From Crossaster papposus (taxonomy: Eukaryota > Echinodermata > Asteroidea > Velatida > Solasteridae), in NCBI GenBank assembly GCA_037893245.1, contig JBAIAA010001587.1:1-64000 (forward strand): a stretch of DNA of 64,000 nucleotides, given 5' to 3'. Shown here one piece after another: positions 32,501 to 41,044 of this stretch. The notes under the pieces were generated by a model. That model was not told the origin of the DNA and did no database searches. It saw only the letters and a program-made list of their open reading frames with translations. The position numbers and the translations under genes are program-made. Position 1 is the first letter of the stretch. Every line of letters starts with the position of its first letter.

Positions 32501-35500
32501 GAGGGGCAACTAGTCCGAGGCAATTAGGCATATGCGTCTACCCCGAAAGAAAATAACAGTGGTGTTTTGGGTTTTTTCCACTCGTTCTAAATCATAAACG
32601 TTTTCTGCATCCGGCAACATAGAAAGTAGTAAGATTTTGATTCATTAGTGAACTTGTTTTCTGAACCCTATCAAATATTCACTGTGGGTGCCCAGAAGCC
32701 AGAAACAAATTTGTAAATAAAGTGTTTTTGGCAAGCACCATCCCCCCCCTTCCCCCCCCCCCCCCCCCACACACCCACCCCTCCCCCACACACCCACCCC
32801 TCCCCTCGCCCTCCCACCCCTCCCCAAAGAAATTGTTATTTGTTTAAAATTAAATGTGATTTTGATTTGATTTCTATGCCAGGTGGCCCATCCGAGTTTC
32901 TTGAATCCGCACTTGAATGGTTCAGACAGTCTACAAAGCAGTTCCATTTGGGATGATGGCCCACAGGCTGATTCTGGTAGAGGACCTGCCGTTTGTACTG
33001 CTCCATATGAGGTAATTCACACACACTCAACTTGTTTTCAGAACCCAAATATTCACTCTGGGTGCCCAGAAGCCAGAAACAAATTTATAAATCAAGTGTT
33101 TTTTTTGCAAGCACCCCCCCCCCCTTTCACCCCCCCCCCCCCCCACCCCACCCCACACCCCACCCCTCCCACCCCTACTCCCAACTCCCTCTCCTTTAGA
33201 GGGTCAACTAGTCCGAGGCAATTAGGCATATGCGTCTACCCCGAAAGAAAATAACAGTGGTGTTTTGGGTTTTTTCCACTCGTTCTAAATCATAAACGTT
33301 TTCTGCATCCGGCAACATAGAAAGTAGTAAGATTTTGATTCATTAGTGAACTTGTTTTCTGAACCCTATCAAATATTCACTGTGGGTGCCCAGAAGCCAG
33401 AAACAAATTTGTAAATAAAGTGTTTTTGGCAAGCACCATCCCCCCCCCCCCCCCCTTCACCCCCCACCCCCCCCCCCCCCCCCCCCACACACACACCCAC
33501 CCCTCCCCCACACACCCACCCCTCCCCCACACACCCACCCCTCCCCTCGCCCTCCCACCCCTCCCCAAAGAAATTGTTATTTGTTTAAAATTAAATGTGA
33601 TTTTGATTTGATTTCTATGCCAGGTGGCCCATCCGAGTTTCTTGAATCCGCACTTAAATGGTTCAGACAGTCTACAAAGCAGTTCCATTTGGGATGATGG
33701 CCCACAGGCTGATTCTGGTAGAGGACCTGCCGTTTGTACTGCTCCATATGAAGCCTCAAGTGCCGAGTCACAGAGATCATCAACCGAGGCTACTGAGACC
33801 GGTCACATAACGGTCATGGAGACCAGCAATGAAAGTGGGCACAGGAAATGGGACAAGAAACACTTTTGCTTTTTCTGTGAAGTACCTCAATCTAAGTTGC
33901 CCCGTCATCTCCAGTCATGTCACAAAGAAGAGAGCGAAGTTGTAGAGATTGCGTCTGAGACCAACCCAAGTGCCCGTAAGATACTTCTGTGGAAAATCCG
34001 CAATGTTGGTAATCATAGGCACAATTGCCAAGTCCTTCGGAAAGGCCGGGGTGCACTTATTGTAGGATATAGGCCTAATCATAAGGTATCTCCACATGCA
34101 TACGGACCGTGCATATATTGTTATGGCTATTATGTGCGAAGTGATCTCTGGCGTCACCAGTGCCCACTGAAACCTGCACTCCCTGCACACTCGCATGGTA
34201 GCACTACCACAACTCCTCTGCGTAGATGTGTTGCTCACAAGAGTGATTTGTTAAAGCCTCCACCTGTCGGTGTGTCTTTCCAGTTGAACCAGGTTCTTAT
34301 TCCGATGAAGAGAGATGAGGTGACTCTGCTGGCCAAGAATGACACTTTGATTGTGGAAGTAGCCAAGCGGGAATACGCGAAACTCGGGCACGATGTAGAT
34401 CAACATGGCTACATCCGAAACAAGATACGGGAATTGGGTCGTCTTGTCATACAACTCCGCAAGAATACACACCAACCAAATGCATCACTTGAATTATTTG
34501 TCCACCCCCACTACCTGAATGATATCATCAAGGCTATTCACGGTATTGCTGGCTTTAATGAAGACAAGCAGTTGTATGATGTTCCGTCTCTAGCTTTAAA
34601 GATTGGACATTCCATCAAGAAGTGTGCACTCATACTTAAAGGAAATGCTCTAGAGTCTGGCCAAAAGCAAAAAGCCCAACACGCTGAAGAATTTCTGCAG
34701 TTGTGCGAACTGACCTGGCGAGACCGTGTATCCACCCATGCACACAGAACACTGTACCAAGGAAAGCGCAACCAACCTCAAATTCTGCCGACAAATGCTG
34801 ATGTTGTGAAAATGTCGGCGTTCCTCCATGAAGCTGGCAACAGAGAAGTGGAACTTGTCCAGGATGCTCGGGGCGAACAAATTGGACCAGCTTGGAAGAG
34901 ATTGAATGAAGTCGCACTGTGCCACCTTATTATGTTCAACCGCAGAAGGCAAGGGGAGGTATCAAAAATGAAACTAGAAGACTTTCAGAAGCACACAACA
35001 GCTAGTGTGAACGGGGAATGCCTGCTGACTGATCTTGAACGGCATCTGTGCAAGATGTTCAGAGTTGTCGAAATAGTTGGCAAGAGGGGTCGAACTGTTC
35101 CTGTGCTTCTCAGCAATGAGGTGGTGGCGTGGTTGAGTGCTCTGATTGCAAAGAGAAATGAAGCTGGAGTCGCCCACGACAACACCTACTTGTTTGCACG
35201 ATGTTCTTATGGAGGTACAGGTCATATAAGAGGATGTGACTGTATAAGATTGTACGCAGACATGGCGGGCCTTGACAATGCTGCCAGCATCCGGTCTACA
35301 AAACTTCGTAAGCACGTGGCAACCGCATCGCAAATTCTTGCCTTGAAGGAACATCAACTTGAAACACTTGCAAACTTCATGGGTCATGATTTGCGTGTCC
35401 ATCGTGAATACTACCAGTTGCCAGATACTGTGCAGAGGGTCACCAAACTTTCTAGACTTTTTCTCAGCTTGGAGAGGGGAAACTTGCCTTCCCAGCAGGG

Positions 35501-38500
35501 CAAATCCCTGGATGAACTGCATGTCACTGGTGGTAAGGACACAGTTGTTTTAAATTATTTACTCAACAGCAAAAGAAAGACATTAATTATTGCTTTTGTT
35601 GAAAAATATTTGATCAGTAATTACTATTCACTAATACATCTTCAACAGCGAAAGAAATGCAAGAAATAACATTTTGTTATCAGTTCACAATATATGATAA
35701 CAAATGGTATACGTGTTTGTGTGCATTTCTTTTGCTATTGCTCCTGCATTACAGAACAAGAAAGAGAAATAGAGAAAAATTAGAAAGAAACAGACCACAG
35801 AAATTTGACAAGAGTTGAGTCCACTTTTCTGAATTTACATGCAGGACAACAACCAACTGTCGGGTATGTGTGCATTAATCTAACAAAAACTGCTCTTTGT
35901 GACTTGCAGAAGGCTTCACTAGTGACGAGTACAGCGATAACAGCAGTGACAATTCCTGTGATGTGCCCAGTGAAAACAGTAAGTTTAGGCTTTTATGTGT
36001 CTGTATTTTAACCAGTTCGCGCCGGATGACGTATATAAACGCAAAAATTTTCCAAAATTCAAAACGAATGACGCATAAACCTGCCAAGTTCAAGTTCGGA
36101 AATGTATGTCAGCAGCGCGCAAGGCCGGAAATGCGTGGGTGTGCTTCCCGGCACTATCAGCCTGAACCCGCTTCAGATCGAGTTTCGTAAAAAATAATCC
36201 CGCCCGTGGGCTTGGCGATGTTAAAATAATCCCGGCGCAAACTGGTTAAGTCGGGCTGTCTTTAAAAAAACAATTGTCTGTCTGTCCATTTGTTTGTTCA
36301 TCTGGCTATCGGGCTGTCTGAATTAAAAGTGCCTAAATATCTGTGTTTGATATCGACTTGTTTCCTATTTGACATTAGGTACTCGACAGGCTCCTATCAG
36401 TGTTCCATCTGGAAGTCTGGCATCTCTGAACAACTCGAGACGAGTGAAACGTCGTCCCTGGACTGCCGAGGAGAAGGGAGACGTTACGAAGGGTTTGCAG
36501 AAATTCTTTCTGCTGAAGAAGCTTCCTGGCAAACGAGACATCGAAACATCCTGTCTTGTGGCACTGCAGACACGAAGCTGGAGGAACATCAAAGACTTTT
36601 GTCGGAACAAAATGAAGCTTCATCAAAGCTAAGCAGGGTGTTTCGTCAGTTCACATACATGTACGGATGCGTCAGAGTACTTGACTATTTAGAATTTGCA
36701 ATCGCAATGATGACTTTAGAATGCACATCAATATGAAACCAATGGACAACCAGCAATTTAGTGTAGTGTCCTCACTTTGATAGGTGTAATTCACACACAC
36801 TCAAGTGTCCTCCATTGGATAGAATGACAAGTATGCCCTCAGTGTGGTAGTGTCTACATGTATGCGTGTGTGTGTGTGTGTGGTTGCAGACATTTGCAAG
36901 TTCGGTCCACTTGACTGGGACACTATAAATAAATTGTTTTAATGCTGCTTGTTTAAAGACATGATTGGTACTCTCCCTTCAACATTGCATACATATTTTG
37001 CTAATTTTGCTGTAACAATTCTGAATGATCATTACCAATGACAATTTCTCGTAACTTCTAATATCCTTACAAATTATTCACTGTGTGCAGAAGAAATTCA
37101 CATGTGTTGACTGGGTCTTCCTACCAATCAACGTCAGTGACAGCCATTGGATGCTGCTTGTAGCAAATCCAAGGGAGCAGACTGTCGCAGTCCTAAATTC
37201 AACAGGAGAGACCCCCCACATCACGGCCTATGTCAACCACTGGAGGTCAATAATTTTAAGTTGTTTTTATTTTAATCTAGCTTATGATTGGTTGAGACTC
37301 GATCATGTGGGGGTGTATTAAGTTATAGAAAAGGTACGCGCCATTTGTGGGTAATAATTATTTGACTTAAACTCCACCCACTACTCTATTGTCACTACTG
37401 TTCCATTATTTAGCACAAACTGAGCGTACATGGATTTGTTCTTTATAGAAGTATGGGTTATACTAGCAACACACATTAACGAGACAGGATACCATGTAAG
37501 CTAAAATATGGCCCCTGTACATTTACACAAAAGTCTTAAAATATTGCCAAAAGAAAAGTCATAAAGTTGGCAGCTTTTGACTGTACATTTTATTAAAAAG
37601 GTATTTATTAATGGGAGTGTGCGACCCCTGTATTCACTGCGTGATAATGACCGGTTTGGGAATGGCTGCTGTTAAGAGTGGTCATCCCCCACCATGGGTC
37701 TCGCACTGTTATTCCCGAGTTAATTCACAATGGGACTTAAAAGTCATTTGTGCAGGACAAGTGATCTGATGATTTTGACCTGGATTCAGTAGCAGATGGA
37801 CAGGACAGTCTGCTCCAAAATGCACTGCAGAAACATCTCCAATGAATAAAAATGTTTTTCTTTCTGCACAGAAAGTTTATGCAGGTCAGGTCAAGCAAGT
37901 GTGCTGAGAAACTGCTGAATTGGAGGCAAGTAAGCTATCCAGCTAGCCGTCAGCATGATGGGAAAAGTTGTGGAGTATTCATTCTCATGGTAAATAAATG
38001 ATTTATGTCTTCAATTTAACAGCATGAGATTGATTCTAGTTCTTAGAAATGCAGTACATTTACTTGTATTTTGTAAATTGATAAACCAGATTTTGTCTTT
38101 GCCAAAAACAATGATGAAAATCCAAATCATCTGCAACACAAACACACCGCCCTGACCCACACCTAAGTTGAGTCCTACACTCCATCGCTGCATTTTTCCC
38201 ATAAAAAAATCACCAAGTACATGTTTTCTTTATATGCAAGTAAGAACATCATAAGGGTGTGTGGTTGATTTTTTTCTTCAGTATGCAGAAGCTATTCTTG
38301 CAGGAGTGCCACCTCTTATAATGCGGCAACAACATACTCAAATGTACATCAGATACATCAGGAGCAGCATTATGCAGGAGAACAAAAAACGGAATGGCAA
38401 CTGTTCAGCGGTCAAGTGCTGCTCGCCAAAATCAAAGAAAGTGGATTGGATCCAATGTGATCATTGTGACAAGTGGTACCACTTTCTATGCGTTCTCATT

Positions 38501-38560
38501 GATTCCAACATTGAGACAATGGCATACTACTGTGATGACTGCCGGTCTAATGGATGCTAA
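17274..38560 (+). CDS. DDE integrase - Ulp1-like protease - PHD finger protein (15 exons)
   Basis: Exons: 17274-17528, 20207-20338, 21089-21232, 22145-22385, 22706-22873, 23445-24670, 24789-24937, 25104-25217, 25324-25422, 26036-26250, 26311-26445, 27611-27724, 37091-37245, 37872-37989, 38282-38560. All are GT-AG and phase-consistent, giving about 1,180 aa if one extra base near 24464 is discounted. Domains in order: HHCC zinc motif (HTVKHGG...CTTC, exons 2-3); rve-type integrase core with VDLIDM, QSDNGREF and GCVERGN supplying D179, D239 and E279; a Ser/Pro/His/Thr repeat tract; a conserved MYQKNVKRMKERF segment; a Lys-rich stretch; a Ulp1/C48 protease with DSHWML and QHDGKSCGVF; a PHD finger. 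The integrase resembles the KRBA2/Ginger-type group (family memory, not searched). It is a transposase or a gene derived from one. The start ATG has a good context (ATCATGG). Confidence 0.8.
17886..20136. repeat. 19-bp satellite array, ~118 copies, in intron 1
   Basis: The unit ACTACGAGTCGTCCCGGGT repeats almost without variation for 2,251 bp. A block of about seven consecutive units at 18852-18980 reads GTAGTACG in place of GTACTACG. The resulting open frames are an artefact of the repeat: 19 is not a multiple of 3, so all three phases are read through every 57 bp. Degenerate precursor-like strings (AACTCGTACCC) lie just upstream at 17698-17740. Confidence 0.95.
20645..20862. repeat. Perfect or near-perfect 101-bp hairpin in intron 2
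   Basis: Arms 20645-20745 and 20762-20862 are reverse complements separated by a 16-bp loop. The arms include CATAATGACGTCATG next to the loop and AATTTGCTAATGTGC at the outer end. A transcript would fold into a long double-stranded hairpin. It may be a fold-back MITE. Confidence 0.95.
22145..22873 (+). CDS. Exons 4-5: catalytic core of the integrase
   Basis: Exon 4 (22145-22385) holds the first two acidic residues (VDLIDM and SDNGREF) and exon 5 (22706-22873) the Glu of GCVERGNSTIKR. The second Asp and the Glu are separated by 39 residues. The intron between them splits a Gly codon (phase 1). All three catalytic residues are intact, so the fold could be active. Confidence 0.85.
23195..23365 (+). 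mobile_element. tRNA-derived SINE, family A, in intron 5
   Basis: Plus-strand copy with TAGCCTAGTTGGTAGAGAGG and a diverged box B (GGTTACAATCC), then the shared CAAATTTTCTTGTGGG body. Confidence 0.75.
23654..24421 (+). repeat. Coding minisatellite, 24 bp x 32, in exon 6
   Basis: The unit encodes PAASPSHT with variants PAASASHT, PASSPSHT, PEASASHT and one PAARASHT, in frame with the integrase. Because the unit is a multiple of three with no stop in any frame, long open frames appear on both strands, but only the frame continuous with the integrase C-terminus is supported. The encoded tract would be a disordered linker. Confidence 0.9.
26311..27724 (+). CDS. Exons 11-12: N-terminal half of the Ulp1-like protease domain
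   Basis: Exon 11 (26311-26445) ends in ITKRNLATLDGFLDDK and exon 12 (27611-27724) continues VIHAFLNICVQRHPR. Together they match the usual opening of C48 proteases (a leucine-rich strand, then 'L-D-D-x-V-I'). The active-site half lies 9.4 kb downstream in exons 13-15, after the intron holding the tyrosine-recombinase gene. Confidence 0.7.
27725..28520. other. Intron 12, left part: no gene recognised
   Basis: A possible 5' UTR exon of the nested gene ends near 28426 with donor ATG|GTAAGT; support is weak. A near-palindrome built on ACATGTACATACATG lies around 28270-28300. Confidence 0.35.
28521..29087. mobile_element. TIR element with CCGTCATCTGGGGTGACTTT ends, 567 bp
   Basis: Inverted ends of 24 bp. 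The GGGGTGACTTTGATA motif recurs internally in both orientations (about 28700-28735 and 28775-28795). Such repeated subterminal motifs are typical transposase-binding sites; that role is inference. Confidence 0.85.
29809..36632 (+). CDS. Tyrosine-recombinase-like protein with Tudor-like, zinc-finger and SANT-like domains (nested gene)
   Basis: Exons: 29809-29935, 30307-30362, 30767-30895, 31464-31592, 32187-32315, 32883-33011, 33624-35532, 35910-35978, 36379-36632. All phases match, giving 976 aa if every exon is used. Domains: a Tudor-like segment (ENVIALWPPDSSWYPAVI...YCVRYTDGV, about 21-58); five copies of a 43-residue module (62-276); two Cys/His fingers (CFFC...HLQSCH and CIYC...HQC); a tyrosine-recombinase core with NRRRQGEV (about 672), GKRGR hairpin Lys, LRKHVAT (about 794), MGHD (about 818) and the nucleophile in REYYQ (about 828); a C-terminal SANT/Myb-like region starting RRPWTAEEKGDV. 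The His of the usual HxxR box is replaced (TKLR). The family resembles Crypton-type recombinases and related uncharacterised animal proteins. The whole gene lies in intron 12 of the integrase gene. Confidence 0.8.
29996..30021. repeat. 26-bp perfect palindrome
   Basis: GTGGGTTCACGTT followed by its exact reverse complement, in the first coding intron of the nested gene, just downstream of the first coding exon. Confidence 0.8.
30711..33760 (+). repeat. Five tandem copies of a ~700-bp exon+intron unit
   Basis: Copies of the 129-nt exon start at 30767, 31464, 32187, 32883 and 33624 (spacing 697, 723, 696, 741). Each unit carries the acceptor TTTCTATGCCAG, the exon, the donor GAG|GTAATTC (copies 1-4), and an intron with two related halves, each ending in a long poly-C/CCCACCC tract. 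Copy 5 has GAAGCC in place of the donor and runs into the long recombinase exon. Copies 1-3 read GTEPA where 4-5 read GRGPA. Length differences are mostly in the C tracts. Confidence 0.95.
33624..35532 (+). CDS. Main exon of the tyrosine-recombinase-like gene
   Basis: 1,909 nt, open throughout, carrying the fifth repeat module, both zinc fingers and the entire recombinase core. The exon ends in phase 1 at GGTG|GTAAGG. Reading through the donor would add about 45 codons before a stop at 35669; the spliced form is preferred because the next exon matches in phase. Confidence 0.85.
36012..36245. mobile_element. TTAA-targeting TIR element, inverted copy
   Basis: It has the same family and length (234 bp) as 7154-7387, flanked by TTAA at 36008-36011 and 36246-36249. 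It lies in the last intron of the recombinase gene, so it inserted after that gene did. Confidence 0.85.
36379..36632 (+). CDS. Last exon of the recombinase gene: SANT/Myb-like tail
   Basis: The acceptor GACATTAG precedes 36379 and phase 1 fits the preceding exon. RRPWTAEEKGDVTKGLQKFF and RSWRNIKDFCRNKMK look like a Trp-rich three-helix SANT/Myb-type DNA-binding fold. AATAAA lies about 290 bp after the stop, and a (TG)n run at about 36866-36882. Confidence 0.75.
37091..37989 (+). CDS. Exons 13-14: active-site half of the Ulp1-like protease
   Basis: Exon 13 (37091-37245) has SDSHWMLLV with the catalytic His and, 17 residues later, VLNSTGE where Ulp1 proteases have Asp. Exon 14 (37872-37989) supplies the oxyanion Gln (SRQHD) and Cys (KSCGVFI). 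The Asp-to-Asn change keeps a hydrogen-bonding side chain. Reading through the exon-13 donor gives stops. Confidence 0.8.
38282..38560 (+). CDS. Exon 15: end of the protease domain and PHD finger
   Basis: After YAEAILAGVPPLIMRQQ comes a Cys-rich segment: CSAVKCCSPKSK, WIQCDHCDKWYHFLC and YYCDDC, the C4HC3 pattern of a PHD finger. PHD fingers commonly bind histone H3 tails, which could direct integration to chromatin (inference). The stop is at 38558-38560. Confidence 0.85.
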   Translation, partial: YAEAILAGVPPLIMRQQHTQMYIRYIRSSIMQENKKRNGNCSAVKCCSPKSKKVDWIQCDHCDKWYHFLCVLIDSNIETMAYYCDDCRSNGC

Positions 38561-38572
38561 GTTTCTCATTTA

Positions 38573-39372
38573 GGGGCCGTACTCTCAAATTGACTTATAT
38601 GTAAGTACACCAAAAATAAGCACCCCACATGCAACCTTGACGACTCTTAAACAGTATTCAAACATCTTCACTAAGCACCCTTCTTTTTTTCGCGACTTAA
38701 AATCTATGTGTGGTCGGACCTGTCTTAAGTAAAGTTAAGGGGGGCACTTAGGTGTCATGGCGTGTTTTTTTTTTACCTTGGTTTGTAAGTTTGGGGCACA
38801 AAATTGGATTTTCTAATGAATATTTTTTATCAATTGGTAAATGTTAGGCGGGCGGCATGATTGCGATTTATGTTACGTTAATCAATATCATGCACTATAC
38901 AGTGACGGCCGACTATACAATTCGAAATAACTGTCTTACCTACCGGGAGGTATGAGAGAGTACGGATAAATCACCATCACAATTTGTTTCACACTCGGTA
39001 GATAATAAAATTTTCCTATTTCCTAACTAAAACGTGCATGACAAACTTGTTTGATGCGCGTGTGACGCAGACATTTTCTGTGCACTAACTTGGGCTTGAA
39101 AACCACGTCGCTGTGTGTGCACGCGCATGATAAATAGTGCTGATAGATTGAACTGCCGTTGCGTAGGAACGTTTATGACGGAAATGTTTTACGCATAAGC
39201 AACAGTGATTGCTTTAAACATTTAAGTTAAGTTGAGCGCTAAGATAAATGATGTGCTTGGATCTTTTGTGAATACTAAATTAAGTGCGCCACTTAACTTA
39301 AGTTAGCAGGGTGCTTAGAGTTAAGTCTGACTTAAGTATTCTATTAAGTTTGAGTTTTGTGAATACGGCCCC
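38573..39372. mobile_element. TIR element with GGGGCCGTA...TACGGCCCC ends, 800 bp
   Basis: It starts 12 bp after the stop codon of the integrase-protease gene, so it lies in its 3' UTR. It is flanked by TA on both sides. It is related to the 1,314-bp element at 10609-11922, sharing ends and the subterminal ACTTAAGT-rich region. Confidence 0.85.
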
Positions 39373-39374
39373 TA

Positions 39375-39700
39375 AGCCCCATAATTAAGTATTGTTTATG
39401 TCCCCGAGAAAAACAAGTTTCTCTTTATCTTATAAACCCAAGTACATACAGTAAATCGTGGTGTTGTGTTGAGTTTAGGGGTGTGCATTTAGGCATAATT
39501 ATGGAGCTGGGTACTCGATTACAACAAAACGTAGGTACCTGTTAAGGAAACCCTACACCAAAATGTATATCTCAGAAGATCTTTTTCAGCTTGTTCATAA
39601 CAATCTACACTATGATACTGCCACTTCAGTGATCTGCATGTAATTACAGCAAGATGGAAGTGTTTACAGTGAGCATTTATACTCCAAGGAGTAAACTACT
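39375..39700. other. No gene recognised
   Basis: AT-rich non-coding sequence between the 800-bp element and the 60-bp tandem repeat. Confidence 0.4.
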
Positions 39701-40020
39701 GGTAGTGTGGAGTTATTGTTTAGTATAAGAAGCAAGTTCTTGCCATCATCAATAACTTATGGTAGTGTGAAGTGATTGTTTAATATAAAAAAACTAGTTC
39801 TTGCCATCATCAATAACTTCTAGTAGTGTGGAGTGATTGTTTAATATAAAAAACTAGTTCTTGCCATCATCAATAACTTCTAGTAGTGTGGGGTGATTGT
39901 TTATTATAAAAAACTAGTTTTTGCCATCATCAATAACTTCTAGTAGTGTGGAGTGATTGTTTATTATAAAAATCTAGTTCTTGCCATCATCAATAACTTC
40001 TGGTAGTGTGGAGTTATTTT
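39701..40020. repeat. 60-61-bp tandem repeat, about five copies
   Basis: The unit contains TAGTGTGGAGTGATTGTTTA and TTCTTGCCATCATCAATAAC, starting at 39701, 39761, 39822, 39882, 39942 and (partial) 40002. Confidence 0.9.
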
Positions 40021-40149
40021 TTAGTATATTTTTAGTAAAAAAAGGAATTTTAGTATGTACATGTTCAAACGGAAGTGTCTTATTTCTATTTTTTTTAATA
40101 TAAGAGTTTGCTTGTCCATCTGTTTGGGCTTACAAACATAAATACTGTT

Positions 40150-40276
40150 AAGGCCGGTTCATACTTCATGCGAAAGTCACTGCGAAGCGAATTTGTTAAG
40201 GTAACTGAGAACGTCACAATGAAACTTAAATTGTTGAGGCATGGAATTTGCTTCGCGAGAAGTATGAACCGGCCTT
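40150..40276. mobile_element. 127-bp TIR element (MITE)
   Basis: The ends are AAGGCCGGTTCATACTTC and GAAGTATGAACCGGCCTT; the interior also pairs partly (GCGAAGCGAATTTG with AATTTGCTTCGCG). Confidence 0.85.
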
Positions 40277-40902
40277 TAGACCACTTTTAAAAACAAAGTC
40301 CAGAAACAGCCTATGCAATTACAGTGTACTTTTTTGGTACGTATGCTACTCGATATATTAATACGTGTGTATGCGTTTGTTTATGGTGTAAATGGAGGAT
40401 ACATGCCTGGCAACACGAAGGTAAATTGGAGTTAGGACTTCCTCGATCAAAGTTAGAGTACAAACAAAGGAAATTATCAGAGGAACAAAATAAACTCCTC
40501 GATTTACACCATAAACTAACGTGTATGTTATTGTTAGTGTTAATGTATGTGTTACATGTATGTCATTTTGGTAACATTTTTGGAAATTGTTTTATTATGC
40601 AAAGTTAAAGTCCAATTCCAATCAAACTTAGGTCATGGATGCAGTGTTGACCTTCATATCATGGTTTTGCTGAAGGTCAAGTACCGAGGTCCAAAATATG
40701 CTTGAATTTTTAAACTAGTCTTATTTGAAAACTTGAGGTCCAACTGAATTATACTTTTTGTTAGGTTATGTCAAAGGTCAAGTACATGTACATGTACAGA
40801 GGTCAAATGTCATTTGTGTTCAAGTCGTAAATAAGTTTAAGAACCATCATTGTTCAACTTTGTGGGGTTAACCCCGATGCAAATATCTGCGCATTAATCA
40901 TA

Positions 40903-41043
40903 GGCTGGGTTCGGGCGGTCTGCTCTTGACATGTATGCAAAACTAGTTCTTGCAAAACCCCCGATGGGTAGGTGGAGTGTGTTCCTGTTCCGAGCGCGAA
41001 AACCTGGTTAGGCTTGTAAAAAACAGACCGCCCGAACCCAGCC
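40903..41043. mobile_element. 141-bp TIR element (relative of 681-853)
   Basis: Perfect terminal inverted repeats GGCTGGGTTCGGGCGGTCTG. No coding capacity. Confidence 0.85.
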
Positions 41044-41044
41044 A

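Noticed and set aside
31256..33688. Gly/Arg-rich minus-strand open frames and Pro-rich plus frames in the exon array
   Set aside because: They are poly-C/G tracts read as codons beside the real exon; no independent support.
33624..35669. Read-through of the recombinase exon to the stop at 35669
   Set aside because: The GGTG|GTAAGG donor at 35532 joins in phase to 35910-35978 and the SANT-like exon, a better model, though intron retention cannot be excluded.
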